Shown here: positions 33,667 through 48,800 of the stretch, piece by piece | How positions within the stretch are numbered: position 1 is the first letter of the stretch | How the letters are laid out: each line of letters starts with the position of its first letter | Source: Microbulbifer sp. YPW16 | Lineage (GTDB): Bacteria; Pseudomonadota; Gammaproteobacteria; Pseudomonadales; Cellvibrionaceae | NCBI RefSeq assembly: GCF_021290385.1 | Contig: NZ_CP089928.1 | Coordinates: 3,428,001 to 3,492,000, forward strand | Direction of reading: 5' to 3' | Length of the DNA: 64,000 bases | The notes under the pieces: generated by a model | The model's database searches: none | What the model saw: the letters and a program-made list of their open reading frames with translations, nothing else | Told to the model about the DNA's origin: nothing | Position numbers and translations under genes: made by a program

Positions 33667-35214
33667 CTATTCGCCTCGCGGGGTTCCTGCCGGAATTTCC
33701 GGTGCCCGGCGCGCCCCGCTGGCCTGTTCATAATTGTACGCAGCCGCAATCAGGATGTCCTCCCGGTTGGCACCGGAGAAGAACGAGAGGCCCACCGGCA
33801 GGTGGCGGACAAAGCCCATCGGCACAGTGATGTGGGGATAGCCAGCAACTGCGGCCGGTGTGGATGCCGAGCCCAGGTAGTGGTCGCCGTTGACCAGGTC
33901 AATCTTCCAGGCCGGACTGGTGGTGGGCGCCACCAGCAGGTCCAGGTCGTGTTCCTTGAGCAGGGCATCGATACCCTGTTCCCCGGCCAGTGACTTGAGT
34001 CGTGCCACCTCCTCGGCAAAACCCGGTTCCTGGCGGCCGCGGGATTCCTGTGCCTTGATGAAAATTTCCTGGCCAAAGTGCTGTAGCTCCCGGTCCCGTG
34101 CGCGCTTGTTGGCCGCCACCAGGGCATCCAGTGACCTGGCCTTGACCGGCGTGGTTTCCAGGTACTCGGCCAGGGCATCCCTGAACTCCCACGCCAGCAG
34201 GTCAAACTCCTTCGCATGTATGTCGCCCAGGGTGTCGATATTGGTATTGTCGACCAGGGTGGCGCCCTGTGCGCGCAGGGTTTCCAGAGCCTGCTCAAAG
34301 ACAGCGTCCGTCTTGGGGCTGTAGCCGGTGAGGTTGCGGACGATCCCGATACGCAGCCCCTCGAGGCCGTTCGCGTTCAGGTGCCGGCGGTAGGGGCCGC
34401 GCGCGGGGATGCTGCCGGGGTCGCCCGGGTCCTCACCTACCATCGCATCCAGTAGCGCGACCGCACCCTCGACGGTGGTGGCCATGGGCCCGGCGGTGTC
34501 CTGGTGGGCTGATATGGGGATTATGCCGTCGCGACTGACCAGGCCCAGGGTGGGTTTGATGCCCACCACCCCGTTGATCGCGGCGGGGCAGGTTACCGAG
34601 CCGTCTGTTTCCGTGCCTACGGCGAGCGGTACCAGGCCGGCCGCCACCGCAACGGCGGAGCCGGAGCTGGAGCCGCAGGGCGAGCGACTCAGGTCGTAGG
34701 GGTTGCGTGTCTGGCCGCCGACAGCACTCCAGCCGCTGGAGGAGGTGGTGGAGCGGAAGTTGGCCCACTCACTCAGGTTGGCCTTGCCCAGGATGATGGC
34801 GCCCTGCTTGCGCAGGGATCGCACCAGGAAGGCATCGTCTGCGGGGGTGTTCTCCCGCAGCAGCCAGGAGCCTGCAGTGTTGGCCATGCCGTCGCCGGTA
34901 TCGATATTGTCCTTGAGCAGCACCGGAATACCATGTAGTGGCCCGAGTACGGTACCCGCACTGCGCAGGCGATCGAGCCGTTCGGCCTCCTGCAGCGCGT
35001 TGGCACTCAACTGGGTCACCGCGTTGAGGCGCTCATTGTAGCTCTCGATCCGGTGACGGTATTCACGCACCAGCTGGGCTGAGGTTTTCTCACCGCTCTC
35101 CAGGGCCCTGCGCAGGTCGCTTAAGGAGGGGAAGTCATTCGCGGACAGCGGCGCTGCTGCCAGTGTCACCAGGGTGGCAATGGTGAAGAAGATGACTCTT
35201 GTTATGGTTTTCAT
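33667..35214 (-). CDS. Exported amidase-signature enzyme
   Basis: 515 aa with signal peptide (ITRVIFFTIATLVTLAAAPLSA). The Ser-Ser-Lys triad of the amidase signature family is visible: K in VLLKDNIDTG, and serines in GSSSGSAVAVAAG and TDGSVTCPAA. Such enzymes hydrolyse carboxamides; export suggests action on peptide or other extracellular amides. Not GatA, which is encoded separately at 38933-40402. Single gene, 180 bp downstream of the acyl-CoA synthetase region. Confidence 0.85.
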   Translation of the reverse strand: MKTITRVIFFTIATLVTLAAAPLSANDFPSLSDLRRALESGEKTSAQLVREYRHRIESYNERLNAVTQLSANALQEAERLDRLRSAGTVLGPLHGIPVLLKDNIDTGDGMANTAGSWLLRENTPADDAFLVRSLRKQGAIILGKANLSEWANFRSTTSSSGWSAVGGQTRNPYDLSRSPCGSSSGSAVAVAAGLVPLAVGTETDGSVTCPAAINGVVGIKPTLGLVSRDGIIPISAHQDTAGPMATTVEGAVALLDAMVGEDPGDPGSIPARGPYRRHLNANGLEGLRIGIVRNLTGYSPKTDAVFEQALETLRAQGATLVDNTNIDTLGDIHAKEFDLLAWEFRDALAEYLETTPVKARSLDALVAANKRARDRELQHFGQEIFIKAQESRGRQEPGFAEEVARLKSLAGEQGIDALLKEHDLDLLVAPTTSPAWKIDLVNGDHYLGSASTPAAVAGYPHITVPMGFVRHLPVGLSFFSGANREDILIAAAYNYEQASGARRAPEIPAGTPRGE

Positions 35215-35396
35215 GGTGCACCTGTATTAGGGAACTGGTTTCCGCGGCTGTCGCGCCGGCAGGCTGGCCGCAGTAAAAACCCATACTACCCGAGAATCGC
35301 AGCCGGCGAAGGGTATGGGGCTATTGGTGGGGGCTACAGGAATTGCAGGGGGGCGGCAATGGCCAGGGCGCGGACACTGGCCGCGCCCTGTAAGTG

Positions 35397-37085
35397 TCAG
35401 GCCTCTAGGCCCAGTTCCCTGATGGAAATTTCCCGCATGCGGAATTTCTGTATCTTGCCGGTGACGGTCATCGGGAAGTTGTCGGTAAAGCGGAAATAGC
35501 GCGGAATCTTGAAGTGGGTGATCTTGCCCCTGCAGAACTCGCGCAATTCCTCCTCGGTTACCTCGCCGGCATCGGCGCGCAGCTGGACCCAGGCGACAAG
35601 CTCCTCACCGTATTTCCTGTCGGGGACACCGGTCACCTGCACATCGGCGATCGCCGGGTGAGTGTAGAGGAATTCCTCCACCTCTTTCGGGTAAATATTC
35701 TCGCCCCCGCGGATCACCATATCCTTGATGCGCCCGACTATCTGGATATAGCCATCCTCGTCCATGGTGGCCAGGTCGCCGGTACGCATCCATTTGTCGC
35801 TGTCGATGGCGTTGCGGGAGGCTTCCTCGTTGTTCCAGTAGCCCAGCATCACGCTGTAGCCACGGGTACACAGCTCGCCCACCTCGCCACGGGGCAGGGT
35901 CTCGCCGGATGCGGGGTCGATGATTTTGGATTCCAGGTGGGGCTGGGTGCGGCCGACCGTGGTGACGCGCTTGTCGAAGGGATCGTCGGCGGCGGTCTGG
36001 GTCGACACCGGGCTGGTTTCGGTCATGCCGTAGGCGATCTGCACTTCCTGCATATGCATTTTGTGATTGACCGCCTTCATCACCTCGGCGGGGCAGATGG
36101 AGCCGGCCATGATGCCGGTGCGCAGGGAGCTGAGGTCGTAGTGGGCAAAGTCCGGATGGTCCAGTTCGGCAATAAACATGGTGGGGACGCCGTAGAGGGC
36201 GGTGGCGCGTTCTTCCGCCACTGTCTCCAGGACCGCTTTCGCCTCGAAAGCCTCCCCCGGGTAGATCATGGTGGCGCCGTGGGTGACACAGCCCAGGTTG
36301 CCCATCACCATGCCGAAGCAGTGGTACAGCGGCACCGGGATTACCAGCCGGTCGCGCTCGGTGAGTCCCATGCTCTCGGCGACGAAAAAGCCGTTATTGA
36401 GGATATTGCGATGGGACAGGGTGGCGCCCTTGGGGAAACCGGTGGTGCCGGAGGTGTACTGGATATTGATGGCGTCTTCGCAGTGCAGTGACGCCTGGAC
36501 CCCTGCCAGCCGGGCTTGATCGACCTGCGATGATTCCAGCAGCAGGTCATCCCAGCGCCACATGCCGTCGTGGACATTGCCGGCCAGGTTCACCACGACC
36601 TCCAGGTGCGGCAGCCTGGCGGAGCGCAGTTTCCCGGCGGGCGAGGTCTTCAGCTCCGGTGCCAGCTCATAGAGCATGCCTGTGTAATCGGAGGCTTTGA
36701 ACTGCTCGGCGATCACCAGCATGCGGGCCTGGGAATGGTTGAGGGCGTATTCGAGTTCGTGCAGGCGGTAGGAGGGGTTGATGTTTACCAGGATGGCGCC
36801 GATCTTGGCAGTGGCGAACTGCAGCGTAGTCCACTGGGCATTGTTGGGGGACCACATTCCCACCCGGTCGCCCCTGCCGATTCCGATGGCCAGCAGGGCG
36901 CGCGCGCAGGTGTCCACCTGCTGCACGAATTCCCGGTAACTCCAGCGGATGCCCTGATGGCGCACCACCAGGGCATCGTTGTCCGGGAAGCGCGTGGCGG
37001 TTTCATCCAGCGTATCGCCGATGGTCGTCTCGATCAGCGGCTGGCTGGCCTCGCCGCGGGTATAGCTAGGGCGCCTTTCTGTCAT
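35397..37085 (-). CDS. Fatty-acyl-CoA synthetase family AMP-binding ligase
   Basis: 562 aa. ANL-superfamily motifs: P-loop [26 protein letters not shown], the [14 protein letters not shown] and [32 protein letters not shown] blocks, and the C-terminal lysine loop in [16 protein letters not shown]. It activates a carboxylate to acyl-AMP and then acyl-CoA. Length and motifs fit medium/long-chain acyl-CoA ligases; chain length is not readable from sequence. No fatty-acid operon around it. Confidence 0.87.
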   Translation of the reverse strand: MTERRPSYTRGEASQPLIETTIGDTLDETATRFPDNDALVVRHQGIRWSYREFVQQVDTCARALLAIGIGRGDRVGMWSPNNAQWTTLQFATAKIGAILVNINPSYRLHELEYALNHSQARMLVIAEQFKASDYTGMLYELAPELKTSPAGKLRSARLPHLEVVVNLAGNVHDGMWRWDDLLLESSQVDQARLAGVQASLHCEDAINIQYTSGTTGFPKGATLSHRNILNNGFFVAESMGLTERDRLVIPVPLYHCFGMVMGNLGCVTHGATMIYPGEAFEAKAVLETVAEERATALYGVPTMFIAELDHPDFAHYDLSSLRTGIMAGSICPAEVMKAVNHKMHMQEVQIAYGMTETSPVSTQTAADDPFDKRVTTVGRTQPHLESKIIDPASGETLPRGEVGELCTRGYSVMLGYWNNEEASRNAIDSDKWMRTGDLATMDEDGYIQIVGRIKDMVIRGGENIYPKEVEEFLYTHPAIADVQVTGVPDRKYGEELVAWVQLRADAGEVTEEELREFCRGKITHFKIPRYFRFTDNFPMTVTGKIQKFRMREISIRELGLEA

Positions 37086-37221
37086 CGCTTGTATCTCTCC
37101 GTTGTTATCTTTGTTATTGCTTGCTGGTCCTTAATTTCCTGACTTGCGTCCCTTTTGTCCAGAGGGTGGGGCGAATTTTTGTGACCGGAGTGGGGGGTGT
37201 GTTTTTCGGTGGAGGTGTTTT

Positions 37222-37457
37222 GCGGCCATGGGCCGCTTCTACGGAAAGTTGTGTGTACCGGAAAGCAATGCGTAGGAGCGGCCGCTGGCCGCGAGATGGA
37301 GCGAGGGTGAGTCGCAGGCATTGGGCGGGGCGTAGGGCGCAATAAGCGCAGCGCACTGCGCCGGACTCAGGGTTGTCGCGGCCAGCGGCCGCTCCTACGG
37401 GCAATGGTAGTCAACCCGGGTTACGGGGTCCTACCCGCAGGAGCGGCCCATGGCCAC
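37222..37457. repeat. Nested REP-like palindromes (GTAGGAGCGGCC family)
   Basis: Four units in the 395-bp gap between acyl-CoA ligase and gatB: 37222-37242 (reverse), 37272-37294 (forward, GTAGGAGCGGCCGCTGGCC...), 37376-37398 (reverse) and 37438-37457 (forward). The two inner units are perfect 23-bp inverted copies of each other; the two outer units share a CATGG-type core instead of GCTGG. Apart from these, 37086-37480 has no gene. Confidence 0.75.
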
Positions 37458-37480
37458 GTAAAGGGAAATGCGGCTGGCGA

Positions 37481-40402
<2,922 letters not shown>

Positions 40403-40449
40403 GGTATTCCCGGTGTGTTGTCTCTTTGCGGGTGGTGGCCAGGGATCAG

Positions 40450-40737
40450 TCAGTCGATTACCTTGGGAACCAGGTAGAGGCCCTGTTCCGCCTGGGGTGC
40501 CAGTTCCTGGAAGGCCTCGCGCTGGTCCGGCTCGGTAACTGCATCCGGCCGCAGCACCTGTACCTCGTCGAGGGGGTGGGCCATCGGCGCGACGCCCTCG
40601 GTATGCACAGACTGCAACTGGTCGACCAGCTGCAGGACATTGCCCAGGCGCTTGCCGACCTCGTCAACGGTTTCCTCTGAAATGGCGATGCGGGCCAGCT
40701 CGGCCAGCTGTTCTACGGTTTGCTTGTCCACGGCCAT
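40450..40737 (-). CDS. gatC: Asp-tRNA(Asn)/Glu-tRNA(Gln) amidotransferase subunit C
   Basis: 95 aa, the usual small GatC ([37 protein letters not shown], then [21 protein letters not shown]). It stabilises the GatA-GatB interface. First gene of gatCAB, 47 bp before gatA. The 419-bp divergent gap to mreB (40738-41156) must hold both promoters; I see no other gene in it. Confidence 0.95.
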   Translation of the reverse strand: MAVDKQTVEQLAELARIAISEETVDEVGKRLGNVLQLVDQLQSVHTEGVAPMAHPLDEVQVLRPDAVTEPDQREAFQELAPQAEQGLYLVPKVID

Positions 40738-41147
40738 GACAATCGGGGCTCCAGCTTGGATGGAATGGGGACTGCCCGGTGACCGGTAAACCGGACTCCA
40801 AAGCGGGGCAGGAGGGACGCAAATTTAGCACAGGCGGCCACGATTCTCATAAACGGGCACCGAACGTTGCGTGGCGGGGCCGCGCCAGTTCGGCCTATTG
40901 CGGTATTCAGGCGGATTCAGCCTTGCCCTGAACCCCCGCCGTTGTTAGAGTTTGCCGATTCTGGCGGTGGACTGTGTGCCAGCTTCCGACGGGTGGGTGT
41001 CGGGAGAGCCAGGGGCCTGCGATCATTTCGGATAATGCGGCCCGGAACTCAGAATTATTCGCGCTGACTAAATAAGCTTTACACAGCATGCTTGAGTCTG
41101 CGCTGACAGCGCCCGCCCGGGGCGCCGTTGCTATTAGTACAAGGTAA

Positions 41148-42191
<1,044 letters not shown>

Positions 42192-42258
42192 GTTCGGCAC
42201 CCCTTGTACCCGATATCGATAACAACAAAGCAAACTGACCTGTTAATGGGGGTTACCC

Positions 42259-43101
42259 ATTAAACCGCTATTTACCCGCGGCCCGTCGCCGGAATCCCGC
42301 ATCCTGGTCCTGGGCCTGGTGGCGGCCGCGCTCATCGTCGTCAATATCTATACCGACTGGTTGCAGCCGGTACGCGACCGCGTGGCCAGCCTGGCGGAAC
42401 CCTTCTACTGGATTACCGATGCGCCCGCCCGGATGGGCGAGTGGGCCGGGGACCAGTTGCGTTCGCGCGATGAGCTGGAGGAGGAGAACAGCCGCCTCCG
42501 GCGCCAGGTGTTGCTGCTGGAGCAGCGCAGCCAGCTGCTTGCCGCCGCCAGGGCGGAAAATACCCAGCTGAAGGAATTGATGAACTCCGCCGAGTCGGTG
42601 GATGAGCGGGTGCTCGTTACCGAGATTATCGGCGTGTCGCCGGACCCCCTGGAGCATGTGCTGGTGATCGACAAGGGGCGTGATGACGGCGTGCGCCTGG
42701 GTACCCCGATCATGGATGCCAGCGGCCTGCTGGGACAGGTGATCGAGGCGGGCCCCGGTGCCAGCCGCGTCCTGCTGATTACCGACGCCAGCCACGCCCT
42801 GCCGGTGCAGGTGCTGCGCAACAGTGTGCGCGCTGTGGCCGAGGGCACCGGTGATCTCTACCGCCTCAAGCTGCGCCATGTGGCCAATACCAGCGACGTG
42901 CGGGAGGGTGACCTGCTCCTGAGTTCCGGCCTGGGGGGGCGCTTCCCGTCGGGCTACCCGGTGGGCGAGGTGATTTCCGTCGAGCGGGATCCCGGTCGCG
43001 CCTTCGCCGATGTGGAGGTGCAGCCGCGCGGCCGCATGAACCGCAGTCGTTTCGTGCTGGCGGTGATCACCGAAGGGGATGAGGCCGTTGGAACCGAATA
43101 A
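42259..43101 (+). CDS. mreC: Rod-shape determining protein MreC, apparent ATT start
   Basis: About 280 aa. The conserved MreC N-terminus (M/I)KPLFTRGPSPESR, seen as MKPIFSRGPS in E. coli, is encoded from 42259, where the first codon is ATT. A TAA stop is in frame at 42244-42246 and no ATG, GTG or TTG lies between it and GTG 42319, which would remove the cytoplasmic tail and part of the transmembrane helix. GGGGG sits seven bases upstream of ATT. Then come the membrane helix, a coiled coil (RSRDELEEENSRLRRQVL) and the beta-rich domain (SGLGGRFPSGYPVGEV). Periplasmic scaffold of the elongasome. Confidence 0.88.
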   Translation: MKPLFTRGPSPESRILVLGLVAAALIVVNIYTDWLQPVRDRVASLAEPFYWITDAPARMGEWAGDQLRSRDELEEENSRLRRQVLLLEQRSQLLAAARAENTQLKELMNSAESVDERVLVTEIIGVSPDPLEHVLVIDKGRDDGVRLGTPIMDASGLLGQVIEAGPGASRVLLITDASHALPVQVLRNSVRAVAEGTGDLYRLKLRHVANTSDVREGDLLLSSGLGGRFPSGYPVGEVISVERDPGRAFADVEVQPRGRMNRSRFVLAVITEGDEAVGTE

Positions 43102-43567
43102 TCGCTGGTTTATTGCCGCGACGGTGCTGGTGGCCCTGTTGCTTTCGGTGATGCCGCTGCCGTACCAGTGGCTCTGGTTCCGGCCCGCCTTCATGGCGCT
43201 GCTGGTGATCTTCTGGATCAACCGCATGCCACAGAGCCTGGGGGTGGGGTTTGCCTGGCTGGTCGGGCTGCTGGAGGATTTCGTCACCGGCTCGGTGCTG
43301 GGTACCCACGCCCTGGCGCTCGGGGCGCTGGCCTATTTCAGCCTGCTGACCTACCAGCGCACCCGCGCCTTCAACCCGGCCCAGCAGCTCATGTGGGTGT
43401 TTGTGCTGGTGGGTATTCACCAGGTGGTGGGCAACTGGGTACACAGCCTGGCGGGTAAGCCTGTGCCCGGCCTGACTTTTCTCTGGCCGGCACTCACCAC
43501 AGCCCTGCTGTGGCCACTGGTCACGCCCTGGCTCGACCGCATGGCCGGTCGCCTGCAGGTGCGCTGA
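43079..43567 (+). CDS. mreD: Rod-shape determining protein MreD
   Basis: 162-aa protein with five to six hydrophobic helices (WFIAATVLVALLLSVMPLPYQWLWFRP; GVGFAWLVGLLEDFVTGSVLGTHAL). The ATG at 43079 overlaps the mreC end by 23 bp, implying coupled translation. Inner-membrane part of the MreBCD shape complex. Confidence 0.95.
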   Translation: MRPLEPNNRWFIAATVLVALLLSVMPLPYQWLWFRPAFMALLVIFWINRMPQSLGVGFAWLVGLLEDFVTGSVLGTHALALGALAYFSLLTYQRTRAFNPAQQLMWVFVLVGIHQVVGNWVHSLAGKPVPGLTFLWPALTTALLWPLVTPWLDRMAGRLQVR

Positions 43568-43698
43568 AGCCCGTAGAAACCGGGGTGCGTGAACCGGCCT
43601 CCACGTCACATTTTTGGTTAAGTCCGGTAAAGAAATGCTCATTTTTCGAGCGATACCGCTATAATCAGCGGCTGATTCACCAACAATAAAGCAGTACC

Positions 43699-44310
43699 GT
43701 GCCAGATACCGCCGAACACAGCAGATTGATCCTTGCTTCCGGCTCCCCGCGCCGCGCGCAATTGCTGGCGCAGATTGGGGTGCCGTTCACCCGGGCCAAG
43801 ACTGACGTTCCCGAAGTCAGGGCTGCCGGGGAGGCACCCCGCGACTATGTCCTGAGGCTGGCGTGCGAGAAGGCTGCGGCCGGATTTGCCGCCCAGGGCG
43901 ATGCCGGGACCTGGGTCCTGGGGGCGGATACCGTGGTTGTGTCACGTGAAAATGTTCTGGAAAAACCCCGGGACTTCGATGATTTTCGCTGCATGATGGC
44001 GACACTTTCAGCTTCCGAGCACTCGGTGCTCACCGCCATCTGCCTGTGCCGGGGCGATCGCAGCCTGACCCGGGTGGAGGAAACCCGGGTGCGCCTGCGC
44101 CCGCTGCGCGACGATGTAGTCGAGGCCTACTGGGAGACCGGGGAGCCTGTCGACAAGGCCGGCGGTTACGGTATCCAGGGCCTGGGTGCGGTGCTGGTTG
44201 AGGCCATCAGTGGCAGCTACAGCAATGTGGTGGGCTTGCCCCTGGAGGCGCTGGTGCCGATGCTCGAAGAAACCGGAATCCCATACTGGCAGGCCGGGGA
44301 GGCATCTTGA
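43699..44310 (+). CDS. maf: Maf-family nucleoside triphosphate pyrophosphatase
   Basis: 203 aa from a GTG at 43699. Maf signature [21 protein letters not shown], then [17 protein letters not shown] and [14 protein letters not shown]. YhdE-type proteins hydrolyse dTTP/UTP to the monophosphate and may limit misincorporation. It lies 131 bp after mreD, and its stop overlaps the rng start (TTGA), the conserved mreBCD-maf-rng order. Confidence 0.93.
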   Translation: MPDTAEHSRLILASGSPRRAQLLAQIGVPFTRAKTDVPEVRAAGEAPRDYVLRLACEKAAAGFAAQGDAGTWVLGADTVVVSRENVLEKPRDFDDFRCMMATLSASEHSVLTAICLCRGDRSLTRVEETRVRLRPLRDDVVEAYWETGEPVDKAGGYGIQGLGAVLVEAISGSYSNVVGLPLEALVPMLEETGIPYWQAGEAS

Positions 44311-45794
44311 GCGAGGAACTGCTGATCAACGTGGCTCCCACCGAAACCAGGGTGGCGCTGGTGGAAAACGGTGTGCTGCAGGAGGTCTACCTGGAGCGCA
44401 GTGCGCGCCGCGGTATTGTCGGCAATATCTACAAGGGCAAGGTAGTGCGCGTGCTGCCGGGCATGCAGGCGGCGTTCGTCGACATCGGCCTGGAGCGCGC
44501 CGGCTTTATCCACGCCTCCGATATCGCCCCCCTGGACGAGGAGGGCATGGAATCACGCGAGGCCGAGGTGGCGGACATCCGCGCACTGGTGCGCGAGGGC
44601 CAGTCACTGGTGGTGCAGGTGGTCAAGGATCCGATCAGCACCAAGGGCGCGCGCCTCACTACCCACCTGAGCGTCTCGGCCCGCTACCTGGTCTACATGC
44701 CCCAGACCCGCCATATCGGCATTTCCAACCGTATCGAGGACGAGGGCGAGCGCGAGCGCCTGCGGGAGCTGGTGGAGCAGGCTGCGGCCAAGCTGGCGGA
44801 CGAGGGCCAGTCCGGCGATGGCGGCTTTATCCTGCGCACTGTTGCCGAGGGCGTCAGTGAAGAGGAGCTGCTGCGGGATATCCCGTTTCTTTACAAGCTG
44901 TGGTCCGAGCTGGAACAGCGTATCCGCTCGCGCCCGCTGCCCTCGGTGATTTACGAGGACCTGCCCCTGTTCATGCGCGCCCTGCGCGACCTGGCCCGCC
45001 CGCACACGGAAAAGATCCGTATTGATTCGCGCGAGGCCCACGTCCGCGCGGCGGAATTTTCCGGCAAATACGCCCCGGAGATCGCCGGTCGCCTGGAGCA
45101 CTATCCCGGCGAGCGCCCGCTGTTCGACCTCTACGGTGTCGAGGAGGAAATCCGCAAGGCGCTGCAGAACAAGGTGACCCTGAAGTCCGGTGGCTACCTG
45201 ATCGTTGAACAGACCGAGGCGATGAGTACCATCGATGTGAATACCGGTGCGTTCGTGGGGCACCGGAACCTGGAAGAGACCATCTTCAAGACCAACCTGG
45301 AGGCGGCCACTGCCATCGCCCGCCAGCTGCGGCTGCGCAACCTGGGCGGCATCATCATCATCGACTTTATCGATATGAAAGAGGCCGAGCACCAGCGCCA
45401 GGTGCTGCGCACCCTGGAGAAATCCATGGAGCGCGACCACGCCAAGACCAGTATTACCGGGGTGTCCGAACTGGGCCTGGTGGAAATGACACGCAAGCGC
45501 ACGCGGGAATCCCTGGGGCAGATCCTCTGTGAGCCCTGCCCGGTGTGCGAGGGCCGCGGCACCCTGAAAAGTGCCGAGACGGTGGTGTACGAGATTTTCC
45601 GCGAGATCATTCGCGAGGCCCGGGCCTATGACAGTGAAAAGATCATGGTGCTGGCCAGCCAGGTGGTGATCGACCTGCTCCTCGATGAGGAATCGGCCAA
45701 CGTCGCCGACCTGGAGGAGTTTATCGATCGCCCGATCCAGTTCCAGGTGGAGCCCATCTACAACCAGGAGCAGTACGACATTGTTCTTGTCTGA
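44307..45794 (+). CDS. rng: Ribonuclease G
   Basis: 495 aa starting at TTG 44307, which overlaps the maf stop and gives the conserved [19 protein letters not shown]. The S1 domain follows ([28 protein letters not shown]), then the RNase H-like/DNase I-like catalytic core with [12 protein letters not shown] and IIIIDFIDM (metal-binding aspartates) and the Zn-link CPVCEGRG. Processes 16S rRNA 5' ends and mRNAs. An earlier start is excluded by maf alignment. Confidence 0.96.
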   Translation: MSEELLINVAPTETRVALVENGVLQEVYLERSARRGIVGNIYKGKVVRVLPGMQAAFVDIGLERAGFIHASDIAPLDEEGMESREAEVADIRALVREGQSLVVQVVKDPISTKGARLTTHLSVSARYLVYMPQTRHIGISNRIEDEGERERLRELVEQAAAKLADEGQSGDGGFILRTVAEGVSEEELLRDIPFLYKLWSELEQRIRSRPLPSVIYEDLPLFMRALRDLARPHTEKIRIDSREAHVRAAEFSGKYAPEIAGRLEHYPGERPLFDLYGVEEEIRKALQNKVTLKSGGYLIVEQTEAMSTIDVNTGAFVGHRNLEETIFKTNLEAATAIARQLRLRNLGGIIIIDFIDMKEAEHQRQVLRTLEKSMERDHAKTSITGVSELGLVEMTRKRTRESLGQILCEPCPVCEGRGTLKSAETVVYEIFREIIREARAYDSEKIMVLASQVVIDLLLDEESANVADLEEFIDRPIQFQVEPIYNQEQYDIVLV

Positions 45795-45893
45795 TGCCCA
45801 TTGCCGCGCCCGCCCGAGTTGCGTCTTCGCGCCCACCGGCGCGATGGCCGCTCCCGGGCGCCTGCCTGCAGGCGGGCTGCGGGGGGGGCGCCG

Positions 45894-48800
45894 ATGATGG
45901 GTGCGGTGCGCTGGCTGGCGCGGAAGTTCTGGTTACTGACCGTCAGTGTGGTAATCCTGCTGGCGATAGTGGTACAGACCGGGCGCATGCTGTCGCCGCA
46001 GGTGGAGCAGTACCGTCCGCAGATCAGTGCATTGCTGTCAGAGCGCCTGGGTGCGCCGGTGCAGATGGATCGCATTGCCCTGCGCTGGGAGGCGCTCGAG
46101 GTCGCGCTGCAGCTCGACGGGCTGCGCCTGGGGGAGAACGGTGAGGTGCATATGGGCTACGGCCTGTTCCACCTCGACCTGCTTGCCAGCCTGTGGAATC
46201 GCGAGCTGGTATGGAAGAACCTGCAGGTGCACGACTTCTCTGCACAGCTGAACCGTATCGGCCGCGGCAACTGGCATGTGCACGGTTTCCCCGCGGCCCT
46301 GCAGGACGCCGACACCGATGGCGCGGTTACCGGCGAGCGTCTCGGGGACCCGGCACGGATTTTCCAGCTGGGCCCCAAGGTGCAGGTCCGCAATGCCAAT
46401 ATCACCCTGCAGCTTGCCGATGGGCAGCGGGCCCGCATCAGCCTGCCGCAGGTACTTCTGGAGAACAGTGGTGCATTCCACCGGTTGAGCGCGCGTGCCT
46501 TTATTGCTGACACCAATGAAGCCGACTCTGCGAATACCGATTCCCCTGCCAACGCACAAAACCTGCCGGTGGCCAAGGCCCCTGCGGGTACCGAGACACT
46601 CCGATTGATCCTGGAGGGACGCGGCAACCCGCGTGATCGAGAGCACTTCACCCTCAATGGCTACCTGCAGCTGAATGAGCTGCAGGTGAATGACGACACC
46701 GTGGCCCTGTTGCAGCAGCTGACCCCGGTCCCCGAGCGCTACCACTGGCAGGGCAGGAAGATAGCCCGCGGCAACCTGTGGCTGCGCAGCGACAGTGAGG
46801 CCGGCTACCGCCTGCGCGGGCGCCTCGACCTATTGCAACTGGAGGGGGAGCTGGCAGCTGGCCGCGATGGCAGCGGGACCCCAGAAGTACATGGGGATCA
46901 AACCGGGCAGGGTGATCCGGGCGCGGGCGAAGCTGAAGCCGTGGCGGGCACGCTGGACCCGCTGCGCTCGCTGGGTGGCGACATTTCCGGCCAGTGGCTG
47001 CCTGGCGGACAGTGGCGACTCGCCCTGCAGTCCATCGAGCTGGATTGGCGCGATGTCGCCATGCCGGCCCTGAACATCCAGGCCAGCGGCGGTGACGGCG
47101 AGGGTGTCCAGCTCTCCCTCGACTACCTGGAGCTGGAGGCCTGGAATCGTATCCTGTCACGCCTGCAGTTGCTGCCGGAAAAGGCCGGGACCTGGCTGGA
47201 AGCACTGGAGCCCACCGGCGCCCTGGAAAACCTGCGCTTTGGCCGCGACAGTGACGGGCTGGTATCACTTCGTGCCAACCTCCGCGACATACGGGCCGCT
47301 GCCCATAAGGCCGCCCCGGCCGTGGAGGGCCTGGACGGTTACCTCCAGGTGCGCGGTAGTGATGGAGAACTGCAGCTGGCGGGTGATGGGGACCTGCGGT
47401 TGCACTTCCCGAAGCTCTACGAACAGGCCTTCAGCTTTGCCCGTGCCCGCGGTACCGTCGCCTGGCATGTCGACAAGGAGAATAATTCCGTACAGGTCAA
47501 CTCCGGCCCCCTGGAGCTCGAAAGTGAAGAGGGCGCGATCCGCGGCCAGTTCCTGTTGCAGCTGCCGTTTGAGGCGCATACGCGGGCAGCACAACTGACC
47601 CTGGCGCTGGGCCTGCGTGACGCGCCTGTCTCTGCCCAGGCGTCACTGGTGCCCTACACCGTCAGCGAGTCCCTGCGCGAATGGCTGGACCGTGCGCTTG
47701 GTGAGGAAAACCCCGGCCGGGTGGCGCGGGCCGGTTTCCTCTATCGTGGTTATGGCTATGGTGAGGGCGAGAACGCTGACCTGCTGGCCCTGGGCGAGCG
47801 CCAGGAACGCCAGACCGTCCAGCTGGCCGCACAGCTGGAACAGGGACGCATCGACTACCTGCCTGGCTGGCCGGCGGCTCGGGAGGTGGACGCGCACCTG
47901 GCAATCAACGATGGCCACGTGATGGTCAACGCCGGGCGTGCCCGGCTCTGGAATATCGATGCCCGCGATATCGAGGTGGGCGTTTCCCCCGATCCGGCCG
48001 GGCAGGGCGCGCTACTCGGTGTCCGTGCCAGCCTGGCGGGCCCCGCAGCCGATGGCCTGCGCCTGCTGCAGGAGTCCCCGTTGCGTGAGAAACTCGGTGA
48101 TGGCTTTGACGACTGGCGCCTGGGCGGACAGATGCAGGGCCACCTGACCCTGTCGCAGCCTCTGGGCGGGGCAGATATTGAGCCGCGCCAGCGGGTCGAC
48201 CTGGAACTGGCAGGCGCTGACCTGCATATGGACGACACCCGCCTGGTGATCCAGTCCCTGTCCGGGAATATGCACTATGACAGCGAGGCTGGCCTGGAGG
48301 GGTCAGCCCTCAGTGGGCGCCTCTGGGGGCGGCCGCTGAGGGCCAGCATTCACCACCAGGGCGAGGGGGAAAACCGGGATACCCAGGTCGTGGTGAGTGG
48401 TCGCAATACCACCCAGGCCCTGCGTGAGTGGACCGGCCGGCCCGAGCTTGCCTGGCTCGAGGGCGAATTCGACTACCGCACCCTGGTGACCATCCCGGCT
48501 CCGGTGAAAGACAAGCCCTATCGCGCGATCGTGGAAGTGACATCGGACCTTGAAGGGGTCGCCGTGAACCTGCCGCCGCCACTGGGCAAATCCGCAGAGC
48601 AGGCGTCGGAGCTGGTGCTGCGGGTGCCGATTGGAAAGCAGGGCAGCCTCTACAACCTGGAGTATGGCGAGCACCTGGCCGCGCGCTTCTGGAAGGTCGA
48701 AGGTGCGGTGGAGCGCGCCGCTATCGCCCTGAATGCCGAGGCCAGGTTGCCCAGCGAGCGGGGCCTGTCGATCAGCGGTGACGTGTCCGAGGTGGATTTC

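Noticed and set aside
37222..37457. CRISPR-like spacing of repeats
   Set aside because: Units alternate orientation, are unevenly spaced and palindromic; no leader or cas genes.
45801..45893. Extended N-terminus of YhdP
   Set aside because: The 31 extra codons give an Arg/Ala-rich stretch unlike YhdP; the membrane helix follows naturally from ATG 45894.
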